DNA of 64,000 bases, from assembly GCF_000813325.1 (NCBI RefSeq), contig NZ_BBQE01000011.1, one strand, 5' to 3'. The notes below the pieces were generated by a model. The model saw only the letters and a program-made list of their open reading frames with translations, had not been told where the DNA came from and did not search any database. The DNA is from Sulfurospirillum cavolei. Lineage in GTDB: Bacteria > Campylobacterota > Campylobacteria > Campylobacterales > Sulfurospirillaceae. Every line of letters begins with the position of its first letter. The first letter of the stretch is position 1. The position numbers were made by a program, and so were the translations under genes. This document shows positions 26,007-33,647 of the stretch, one piece after another.

Positions 26007-27578
26007 ATGTCAATCAATTGTATTCGTGCATTAATAGAAAAAGCCGCCGTTGTCTGCCCCGATAAAATTGCCGTTATCGACGGTGCTAAAAAACTTAGCT
26101 ACGGTGAACTTTTTAAAAAAGTCAATCAAGTCGCACGCTATTTTAGCGAATTGGAATTACCGAGCGGCTCGCGCATCGGTATTTATTCGCACAAAAGTAG
26201 TGAGCAGATTATCGCCGTTTTGGCGGTGCTTTCAACCGAGCATATTTTCGTCCCCATTTCGCGTCTTTTAAAATCTGAACAAGTCGAGCACATCATCAAA
26301 GATTGTGGGATTTCGTGCATTATTACCGATAAAAATAAGATCAAAAATATCGATGCAATCGACTATAGCGGTAAAATTATGACCTATGAGGCAAGCGAAC
26401 GCGACATCGTTTCGTTTGAAGAAATTTACAAATGTTGCAGCGATGTTTATACATGTAACATCGGCGATTATAAAAATGCGGCGATTACGTACAGTTTCGG
26501 TTTGACGGGTTTTCCGCGCGGTATCGTCATTACCCATCGTAATTTAATCGACAGTGCACGCGTTGTTTCCAACTACCTTGAACTTAAAGAAGAAGACGTC
26601 ATCTCGGGAACATTGCCGTTTATTTTAGACTACGGTCTCAATCAGCTTTTTGTTTCGATCTATCATCATGCGACCTTGGCACTTCATTCTTTGGTTCTTC
26701 CGGCCGATTTTTTCAACCATCTTATCAACGATAAAGTGACCGTTTTACCGGTGATGCCGCCGCACATTACCCAAATGTTTGACGATAGTAGCCGAATTCC
26801 TAATGCCAAATTATTGCAAAACGTGCGCATCGTGACCTCTTCGGGCGGTAAAATTACGCCGAAGATGATTCAAGACATCGAAGTACATTTTAAAAACGCC
26901 AAGTTTTATTCGATGCACGGTTTGACCGAAGCATTTCGTTCGACCTACCTCGATCCGGCACAACTTAAAATTCGTCCTAATTCCATCGGTAAACCGATTC
27001 CGGGCGTTGAAATCCACGTCGTTAATGAACAAGGTTTTGAGTGTGAGCCGCGCGAAATCGGCGAATTGATTCACCGAGGCGGTTATATCTATAAAGGGTA
27101 TTGGAAATCCAAAGAAGATACGCAAAAACGTTATAAAAGCGTCGATATTTTGAAAAATATCGTAAACCTTGAGGGCGATTTGACCGATGAAATCGTCGTT
27201 GCCAGCGGTGATTTTGTTTACCGAGACGAAGAGGGGTACTTGTATTTCGTCTCCCGCAAAGACGATATGATTAAAGTCAGCGGTTTTCGCATTAGCCCTT
27301 ACGAGATTGAAAGCGTCGTTTACGATAAACTTCCGAGCGTAGCGCAATGTGCTGTTTTTTCGATCGAAAACGAAAAAACGGAAGAAGAGATCGTTATGGT
27401 TTACGGTGCTCTAAGGGAAATTCCGAAAAACGAAATTCTTTTCGAGTTGAAAAAGCATTTGCCCAATCATATGATTCCTTCGATTATCGTTTACAAAGAA
27501 AAGTTGCCGCAAACGAGTCCGAGTGAAGTTAAAATAGACAAAGAAGCTTTACGAAAAGAGGTCTTGGAACTTCGTTAG
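26007..27578 (+). CDS. AMP-forming acyl/amino-acid ligase in the glutamate mutase operon
   Basis: 523-residue adenylate-forming enzyme (ANL superfamily). The A3 P-loop is AITYSFGLTGFPRGIVITH, the A5 motif is MHGLTEA, A7-A8 is GDFVYRDEEGYLYFVSRKDD with IKVSGFRISPYEIE, and the C-terminal catalytic Lys is in SPSEVKIDK. The ATG at 26007, 1 bp after the glmL stop and after AAGGAG, is better than the upstream start at 25956, which would overlap glmL. Clustering with glutamate mutase suggests that the substrate is 3-methylaspartate or a product of it; VinN-type ligases in macrolactam antibiotic clusters activate that compound. The substrate is inference: a fatty acid or another amino acid is possible. 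No carrier-protein gene is adjacent. Confidence 0.85.
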   Translation: MSINCIRALIEKAAVVCPDKIAVIDGAKKLSYGELFKKVNQVARYFSELELPSGSRIGIYSHKSSEQIIAVLAVLSTEHIFVPISRLLKSEQVEHIIKDCGISCIITDKNKIKNIDAIDYSGKIMTYEASERDIVSFEEIYKCCSDVYTCNIGDYKNAAITYSFGLTGFPRGIVITHRNLIDSARVVSNYLELKEEDVISGTLPFILDYGLNQLFVSIYHHATLALHSLVLPADFFNHLINDKVTVLPVMPPHITQMFDDSSRIPNAKLLQNVRIVTSSGGKITPKMIQDIEVHFKNAKFYSMHGLTEAFRSTYLDPAQLKIRPNSIGKPIPGVEIHVVNEQGFECEPREIGELIHRGGYIYKGYWKSKEDTQKRYKSVDILKNIVNLEGDLTDEIVVASGDFVYRDEEGYLYFVSRKDDMIKVSGFRISPYEIESVVYDKLPSVAQCAVFSIENEKTEEEIVMVYGALREIPKNEILFELKKHLPNHMIPSIIVYKEKLPQTSPSEVKIDKEALRKEVLELR

Positions 27579-27681
27579 AACCTTACGCCTGTTGGAGTCC
27601 TTAATCGAATCTTATGCAATTTTTAAGTAAAGCTAAGGTAAAATCCATACCTTAAATTATTTTTACAGAAGGAAACTTTCG

Positions 27682-27816
27682 ATGAAAAGAACGTATCAAC
27701 CTCACAGTACCCCTAAAAAGCGTACACACGGTTTTAGAGAGAGAATGAAAACCAAAGGCGGACGTAAAGTCATTGCAGCACGTCGTGCTAAAGGAAGAAG
27801 ACGATTGGCCGCTTAA
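27682..27816 (+). CDS. rpmH: Ribosomal protein L34
   Basis: 44-residue basic ribosomal protein. It begins MKRTYQPHSTPKKRTHGF and ends in the usual Arg/Lys-rich AKGRRRLAA. AGAAGGAAA precedes the ATG. rpmH is followed by rnpA, yidD, yidC, khpB and mnmE, the standard bacterial order, although dnaA and the origin that often precede rpmH are absent here. Confidence 0.97.
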   Translation: MKRTYQPHSTPKKRTHGFRERMKTKGGRKVIAARRAKGRRRLAA

Positions 27817-27822
27817 GGGCGT

Positions 27823-28142
27823 ATGAAACTCTCAAGGAAACACGAGAGTATTCATATATTTACAATCATGGGAAAAAATGGCACTACGAAGGTGCCCTTG
27901 TTTTTTACTTGAACGATACGACAAAAAGGGTTGGATTTACCGCGAGTAAAAAAGTCGGTAATGCTATTAAACGCAATTTAGCCAAACGAAGGCTTCGGGC
28001 AATTTTTTTAGATATTCAACCTACGTTGAACGACGGTGTTTATGTTTTTGTTGCAAAAGAGAAGATACACCAATTATCCTACGAGGCACTCAAAAAGGGG
28101 ATAATATGGTCTATAAAAAAGTTGAACTGTGTTAAAGAATGA
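27823..28142 (+). CDS. rnpA: RNase P protein component, with an apparent one-base frameshift
   Basis: Protein subunit of RNase P, which matures tRNA 5' ends. The RNA-binding RNR motif region (ASKKVGNAIKRNLAKRRLRAIF) is clear in the frame ending at 28142. In that frame the family sequence extends upstream (KETREYSYIYNHGKKWHYEG) to about 27828 but meets no ATG, GTG or TTG before its upstream stop at 27789. An ATG with an AAGGG site sits at 27823, one base out of frame. Adding one A to the AAA at 27826-27828 would join them into MKTLKETREYSY, the normal start. A base lost from an A run, by sequencing error or mutation, is the simplest reading. Downstream-only initiation at TTG 27909 would remove about 29 conserved residues. 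Confidence 0.85.
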
Positions 28143-28477
28143 AATCCTTGACATTGTGGCTTATAAAACTGTACCAAAAGTTTTTGACGCTTTTTAGTTA
28201 CGGAAGTTGTAGGTATTATCCGACATGTTCGCAGTACGCGAAAGAACAACTTTTGTACAATAATTTTTTCAAAGCACTTTGGTACAGTGTTATACGCATT
28301 TTAAAATGCAATCAACTTTTTGTAGGCGGAATCGATTATCCTATCGTTCGCAAAGTGTTTGCCGATCCTTCTTTTGTACATGTAAAACGGATTTCCTCAC
28401 AACGTGTTGTTTATTGGTTCGTGCCAAAAGGCACACAAAGTTTTTACATCGTAAAAGCTTTTAAAACATTGAAATAA
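28139..28477 (+). CDS. yidD: Membrane protein insertion efficiency factor YidD
   Basis: 112 residues, slightly longer than the usual 70-90 because of a C-terminal extension. The family core is YGSCRYYPTCSQYAKEQL followed by RILKCNQLFVGGIDY. The N-terminal amphipathic helix associates with the inner membrane, where YidD assists YidC. ATGA overlap with rnpA. Confidence 0.94.
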   Translation: MKSLTLWLIKLYQKFLTLFSYGSCRYYPTCSQYAKEQLLYNNFFKALWYSVIRILKCNQLFVGGIDYPIVRKVFADPSFVHVKRISSQRVVYWFVPKGTQSFYIVKAFKTLK

Positions 28478-28488
28478 AGGGAATCTCA

Positions 28489-30069
28489 ATGACAGATAAA
28501 CTGACTCCTCAGGTGCGTATTATTATCGCCACCGTTTTATCTTTTTTATTTTTTGCACTCTACGATCACTTTTTTATCCCCAAAAATCCTCCGATGACCG
28601 ATGCCAATACTTCTGTTGCTTCCGAACAAAAAGCTGCTACTTCGGCACCGAGCGTAACGACGAATAGCCAAGACGTGACGGCCGCGCCGACCAATGCGAC
28701 GTCTACGACGGAAGTCATCGCGACGATTAAAGCGGCTTCTTATGAAATTCAAATCGATCGTTTAGGGCGCATTGCCAAAATGTACCTTCAAGAAGGGAAA
28801 TACAAAGACGATAAAGGCGAGCGTTTTCAGCTCATCGACGCTTCTCAAAACTTGTTGCCTTTAGAAATTCGTTTTAAAGATAAATCGCTTAACGACGATG
28901 CTTTTGCTATGTCGTACAGCGCGGATAAAAATGCGGTAGAAGTCGACGAAAAAGGTGCTACGGTCGTGTTGACGCAACAGCTAAGCGGTTTAAGCGTCAC
29001 AAAAACATTGACGTTTTATCCTAACGGAAATTACGATATTCACGTGATGCTTTCCAGTCCGAAAGAGTATTTTATCTCTCCGGGCTTTCGTCCGCATGTT
29101 GCGATCGACAGTTACACTTTCCACGGAGCATTGATTAAAAAGTCCGACGATACGATTCAAACGATCGACGACGGTTCCGCTAAGAGCGACGTACAGTTTA
29201 GTGCGGCTAAAATCGTAGCGGCGGCCGATAAATACTATACGACGTTTTTTTACAGCCTCGACAAAGGTCTTAACAGCGTCGTAACGATCGGGAAGGACAA
29301 AGATCCTCTTTTATTCGTTCAAGGCGAAGCCGATTTTAAATTGGGCGGATATATCGGTCCTAAAGACCACAAATTGCTTCATTCGATTCATCCGGGATTG
29401 ACCGACGTCGTTGAATACGGCTTTTTTACGTTTATCGCAAAACCGCTTTTTATGTTACTCTCTTACTTGCACGGTATTTTCGGTAACTGGGGGTGGGCTA
29501 TCGTCGGAATGACGATTATCGTACGTTTGGTATTGTATCCCTTGACCTATAAAGGCATGGTTTCAATGAACAAGCTCAAAGAGCTTGCGCCGAAAATTAA
29601 AGAATTACAGAAAAAATACGGCGACGATAAGCAAAAACTCAATATGCACATGATGGAGTTGTATAAAAAACACGGCGCCAATCCGATGGGCGGGTGTTTA
29701 CCGATTATTCTTCAAATTCCGGTCTTCTTTGCCGTGTATCGTGTGTTGCAAAATGCGATTGAACTCAAAGGAGCAGAGTGGATTTTATGGATTAACGATC
29801 TTGCCGTTATGGATCCTTATTTCATTCTTCCGATTTTGATGGGTATTACGATGTTCGTCCATCAGCGCATTACGCCGACAAGTTTCACCGATCCGATGCA
29901 AGAAAAAATTATGAAATTTTTACCGCTTATCTTTACGTTTTTCTTTGTCACGTTCCCTGCGGGTTTAACGCTTTATTGGTTTACCAATAACCTTGCATCG
30001 ATCGTTCAACAGTTTTACGTTAATAGAATTTTTGCTAAAAAACATGAAGAGCCAAAGGTCGAAAAATGA
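28489..30069 (+). CDS. yidC: Membrane protein insertase YidC
   Basis: 526 residues, the Gram-negative form: an N-terminal membrane segment (about 8-26), a large periplasmic beta-sandwich domain (about 80-310) after an Ala/Thr-rich linker, and the conserved five-helix insertase domain (about 315-515) with NWGWAIVGMTIIVRLVLYPL and PMGGCLPIILQIPVFFA. It inserts inner-membrane proteins alone or with SecYEG. It lies in the usual place between yidD and khpB. Confidence 0.96.
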   Translation: MTDKLTPQVRIIIATVLSFLFFALYDHFFIPKNPPMTDANTSVASEQKAATSAPSVTTNSQDVTAAPTNATSTTEVIATIKAASYEIQIDRLGRIAKMYLQEGKYKDDKGERFQLIDASQNLLPLEIRFKDKSLNDDAFAMSYSADKNAVEVDEKGATVVLTQQLSGLSVTKTLTFYPNGNYDIHVMLSSPKEYFISPGFRPHVAIDSYTFHGALIKKSDDTIQTIDDGSAKSDVQFSAAKIVAAADKYYTTFFYSLDKGLNSVVTIGKDKDPLLFVQGEADFKLGGYIGPKDHKLLHSIHPGLTDVVEYGFFTFIAKPLFMLLSYLHGIFGNWGWAIVGMTIIVRLVLYPLTYKGMVSMNKLKELAPKIKELQKKYGDDKQKLNMHMMELYKKHGANPMGGCLPIILQIPVFFAVYRVLQNAIELKGAEWILWINDLAVMDPYFILPILMGITMFVHQRITPTSFTDPMQEKIMKFLPLIFTFFFVTFPAGLTLYWFTNNLASIVQQFYVNRIFAKKHEEPKVEK

Positions 30070-31025
30070 TACGAGTCGAAGCTGAAACACTTCAAGAGGC
30101 TTATTCAAAAGCCGCGGGCGAGTTGTCGTGTTCGGTAGTGGATTTAGAAATCAACATTATCCAAAACGGATCAGGTGGATTTTTGGGGCTTTTTAAGAAA
30201 AAAGCCATTATCGAAGTTCAACGTAAAGGGGCACATAAGCCTCATTTTAAAGAACGAGAAGAGCGTGAAGTCAAAGAACCTACAGAGCATCAAAGAGGCG
30301 GTGAAACGCCTAGCGATGCAAGTTTTGACGAGCGTAAAGAGTTTCAAAAACGTTCTAAAAATAGACGCCATCGTACGAAAAATAAAGAACCTTTTAAAGA
30401 AGGCGTACAAGAACGACCCGAGCGGAAACCGCTAAGCGCGAAAGAGGTACCCGTAACGCACGAGCCTAAATTCGAGCAAGCTAAACCGTTGAGAGAAGTG
30501 CGTCATACGATAGCGTCTAGCGTTATCGATCAAAATTTCCATCAAGAAAAACGCGAAGTTAACGATATTTTAGACGAAGTGCGACAAAACATCAAAAATC
30601 TTTTTAAGTACGGATGTTTTACGCTGGATACGCCCTTGGTTTCAAAATACGACGACGATACGATTTTAATCGAATTTAGCGGTGAAGACGCGGCTCTTTT
30701 GATCGGAAAAGAGGGGTATCGCTATAAAGCGCTTTCGTATCTGTTGTACAATTGGATTAACCTCAAATACGGTCTTAATATTCGCCTTGAGATTGCGGAA
30801 TTTTTGAAAAATCAAGAAGAGATGATCGAGAAGTATTTAGTACCGGTGATTGAGCGTATTCGTAACAGCGGAAAAGGTCAAACGAAGATTTTAGACGGAG
30901 TCTTGATTAAAATCGCGCTTGAAGCATTACGCACCGAATTTCCCGAAAAATACGTCGGTATCAAATCGGGAAAAGACGGCGGTAAGTTTATCGTCGTGAA
31001 TGATTTTAACAGGAAAAACGCATAG
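30066..31025 (+). CDS. khpB: KhpB/Jag RNA-binding protein
   Basis: 319 residues: a Jag N-terminal domain (1-52, ending SGGFLGLFKKKAIIEV), a long charged disordered linker (about 55-165), and a KH domain (about 185-260, with LLIGKEGYRYKALSYLLYNW, where IGKEG is the GxxG-type loop). The final segment occupies the place of the R3H domain but lacks the Arg-x3-His pair, so it is a degenerate R3H. Jag proteins bind RNA and influence envelope growth, often with KhpA. ATGA overlap with yidC. The TAG stop overlaps the presumed start of mnmE. Confidence 0.88.
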   Translation: MIRVEAETLQEAYSKAAGELSCSVVDLEINIIQNGSGGFLGLFKKKAIIEVQRKGAHKPHFKEREEREVKEPTEHQRGGETPSDASFDERKEFQKRSKNRRHRTKNKEPFKEGVQERPERKPLSAKEVPVTHEPKFEQAKPLREVRHTIASSVIDQNFHQEKREVNDILDEVRQNIKNLFKYGCFTLDTPLVSKYDDDTILIEFSGEDAALLIGKEGYRYKALSYLLYNWINLKYGLNIRLEIAEFLKNQEEMIEKYLVPVIERIRNSGKGQTKILDGVLIKIALEALRTEFPEKYVGIKSGKDGGKFIVVNDFNRKNA

Positions 31026-32359
31026 ACACGATAGCTGCGATAGCTACGAGTTCGGGTATCGGCTCCATCGCGATTGTTCGCGTTAGCGGAGCGGATGCCC
31101 TAAGCGTAGCCCTACGACTTTCTCGCCAAACGACGCTAATACCAAGGCATGCGACTTTATCGTTTTTATACGATAGCACTTGCGCACCGATTGATCAAGC
31201 GATCGTTCTTTATTTTAAAGCACCGCACAGTTTTACGGGTGAAGACGTCGTCGAGTTTCAATGTCACGGCGGTTCGATCGTCGCAAGTATGGTTCTTGAC
31301 GCACTTTTAGACTTAGGCGTGCGCCTTGCACAGCCGGGAGAATTTTCCAAAAGAGCTTTTTTAAACGGTCGTATCGATTTGTCCGAAGCCGAAGCGATAG
31401 CTGCTTTAATCGAAACGCGAAGCACGGATGCCGCAAAAATATTAACGCGTCAGCTCAAAGGCGAACTCAAAGGTTTTGTCGAACATGTGAGAGACCAACT
31501 TGTTGAAATGTTGGCCTTTATCGAAGTCAATATCGACTATGCCGAAGAAGATTTACCGCTGGATATGATGCAAAAAATTCGCCTGCGTTTAGATGCTTTG
31601 AGTGAAGAATTGCGCCGTACTTATGAGAGTAGCGAACGTCGAAAAGGATTGATGAGCGGCTTTAAAATAGCCATCGTCGGTAAGCCGAACGTCGGTAAAA
31701 GTTCTCTTTTGAATGCACTTTTGAGTTACGACAGAGCCATTATCAGCGATATTGCCGGTACGACGCGTGACACGATCGAAGAGGAACTTCGTGTCGGTTC
31801 GCACTTGGTTCGTATCGTCGATACGGCAGGGATTCGCCAATCACACGATACGATCGAACAAATCGGAATTGAGCGTTCGATCGCGGCGATCGAAGAGTCT
31901 GAAATCGTCATTGCGATGTTCGATAATAGCCGTACATGTGATGCGGAAGATCTTCACATGTTAGCCTTACTTCAAACGTACGAAGCGACGAAATCCGTGA
32001 TTTACGTCTTAAATAAAAGCGATTTGCCCGCTTTATTTGATCGTTCACTCTTACAGGAAGGGTGTTTGATGCTCTCCGCTCATCGCGATACCGATCTTTT
32101 GATTCAATCGCTTCAATCGCTTTTGGATCGATGTGCACACGAAGATAGCATTATGCTGACCTCTTCGCGTCAAGTCGAAGCGGTTAAAACGGCGTACAAA
32201 GAGGTGGTCGCTTCGTTTGATCGCCTCAAAGAAGGCCAGCTTGAATTGTTCGCATTTCACATCAACACTGCCGTCGAAGCGATTTCTTCGATTACGTCCG
32301 CTTTCGAACGCGATGAAATTCTCGATAAAATGTTCAGCCGCTTTTGCTTGGGAAAATAG
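31022..32359 (+). CDS. mnmE: tRNA modification GTPase MnmE, with a non-standard start
   Basis: With MnmG it makes the 5-carboxymethylaminomethyl group on U34 of certain tRNAs. The N-terminal folate-binding domain begins DTIAAIATSSGIGSIAIVRVSG-like sequence, the G domain has GKPNVGKSS, DIAGTTRDT and LNKSD, and the C-terminal motif FCLGK is intact. The family sequence begins right after an ATA at 31022, which has AGGA 7 nt upstream; no ATG, GTG or TTG occurs in frame between this point and the stop at 31007. So either ATA is used, or a base change or small deletion destroyed the ATG. The first ATG, at 31289, would lose 89 conserved residues. Reported length from ATA is 445 residues, which is normal. 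Confidence 0.88.
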   Translation: MDTIAAIATSSGIGSIAIVRVSGADALSVALRLSRQTTLIPRHATLSFLYDSTCAPIDQAIVLYFKAPHSFTGEDVVEFQCHGGSIVASMVLDALLDLGVRLAQPGEFSKRAFLNGRIDLSEAEAIAALIETRSTDAAKILTRQLKGELKGFVEHVRDQLVEMLAFIEVNIDYAEEDLPLDMMQKIRLRLDALSEELRRTYESSERRKGLMSGFKIAIVGKPNVGKSSLLNALLSYDRAIISDIAGTTRDTIEEELRVGSHLVRIVDTAGIRQSHDTIEQIGIERSIAAIEESEIVIAMFDNSRTCDAEDLHMLALLQTYEATKSVIYVLNKSDLPALFDRSLLQEGCLMLSAHRDTDLLIQSLQSLLDRCAHEDSIMLTSSRQVEAVKTAYKEVVASFDRLKEGQLELFAFHINTAVEAISSITSAFERDEILDKMFSRFCLGK

Positions 32360-32419
32360 CGATTTACAAACTATTTACTTCTTTTCGTTACTATAAAAAC
32401 TCGAACGAAAGGGGTTTTT

Positions 32420-33583
32420 ATGTTAACATCGATAGAAGAATTTATTAAAAAAGAGTCCTCTTCGGGTATTCTTTTGATAGTGGTTACCTTAACGGCACTT
32501 TTGCTTCAAAATAGCGTTTTAACCGACTTTTACTCTCGTTTTTTAGAAACGCCTTTACAGATCAGTTTCGGTTCGTTCGGCATTGCCAAACCGCTTTTAC
32601 TTTGGGTGAACGACGGATTGATGGCGGTATTCTTTTTTTTAGTCGGCTTGGAAATCAAACGTGAAATTTTAGAGGGAGAACTCTCTTCTCGAAGTCAAAT
32701 TACTTTACCTTTGTTGGCCGCGATAGGCGGAATGCTAACTCCCGCGTTCGTTTTTACGCTTTTTAATTACGGAGATAGCTTTGCAATGAACGGTTGGGCA
32801 ATTCCGACCGCGACGGATATTGCATTTGCTTTAGGCATTTTGTCTTTGCTCGGGTCTCGCGTTCCGCCTTCCTTAAAAATCTTTTTAATGGCACTTGCGA
32901 TTATCGACGATTTGGGAGCCGTCGTGATTATCGCACTTTTTTACACTTCACAACTCTCGTTTATGTCGATGATGGTCGCTTTAGGGGCTATTATGCTTTT
33001 AGTGACGATGAACCGTTTAGGCGTCGTGAAAAAAGCGGCTTATATTTTAGTCGGTATCGTTTTGTGGGTTGCCGTTTTAAAATCGGGCGTTCATGCAACT
33101 ATCGCCGGCGTCGTTTTGGCTTTTACGATACCGCTTTACTCTCGCACTACTCAAGGAGAGCGTTTTTCGATGCTCAAAGAGTTGGAACACGACTTGCATT
33201 ATTGGGTCGCCTTTTTGATTTTGCCTTTGTTTGCTTTCGTCAATGCCGGCGTTGACCTTAAAGGTGCTTCCGTTCAAACGTTGGTTTCGAATGTTTCGCT
33301 TGGAATTGCACTCGGACTTTTCTTCGGAAAGCAAATCGGTGTTTTTTGCTTTAGTTATATTGCCGTGAAATTAAAATGGGCCAAGTTGCCCGAAGGAAGT
33401 AGTTTCAAACAACTATACGGTGTCGCCGTTTTGACGGGAATCGGTTTTACGATGAGCTTATTTGTGACGACGTTGGCATATAACGATAGCAATGTCTTTT
33501 TTCAGGCCGATAAACTGGCGATTCTCATCGGCTCTTTTTGTTCGGGTATCGTCGGGTATTTGTTTCTTAAAAAAACTTTATAA
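32420..33583 (+). CDS. nhaA: Na+/H+ antiporter NhaA
   Basis: 387-residue inner-membrane antiporter exchanging Na+ (or Li+) for protons. The paired aspartates of the ion site are in MALAIIDDLGAVVII; the unwound helix motif PTATDIAFALGILSLLGSRVP is intact and GIGFTMSLF lies near the C-terminus. About twelve membrane helices are visible. It has its own upstream gap and AAAGGGG before the ATG. Confidence 0.95.
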   Translation: MLTSIEEFIKKESSSGILLIVVTLTALLLQNSVLTDFYSRFLETPLQISFGSFGIAKPLLLWVNDGLMAVFFFLVGLEIKREILEGELSSRSQITLPLLAAIGGMLTPAFVFTLFNYGDSFAMNGWAIPTATDIAFALGILSLLGSRVPPSLKIFLMALAIIDDLGAVVIIALFYTSQLSFMSMMVALGAIMLLVTMNRLGVVKKAAYILVGIVLWVAVLKSGVHATIAGVVLAFTIPLYSRTTQGERFSMLKELEHDLHYWVAFLILPLFAFVNAGVDLKGASVQTLVSNVSLGIALGLFFGKQIGVFCFSYIAVKLKWAKLPEGSSFKQLYGVAVLTGIGFTMSLFVTTLAYNDSNVFFQADKLAILIGSFCSGIVGYLFLKKTL

Positions 33584-33647
33584 TTATGACATAAGCTAAG
33601 GAAAGCTATACTGTAATACGTTTTGTGCCTCGTCAAAGGAGCCGGCA

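Noticed and set aside
27579..27681. Replication origin or dnaA upstream of rpmH
   Set aside because: No dnaA gene, DnaA boxes or AT-rich unwinding region seen; rpmH follows an unrelated operon.
32794..33255. 153-codon frame inside nhaA
   Set aside because: Out-of-frame shadow rich in Arg, Phe and Tyr; nhaA motifs are intact.
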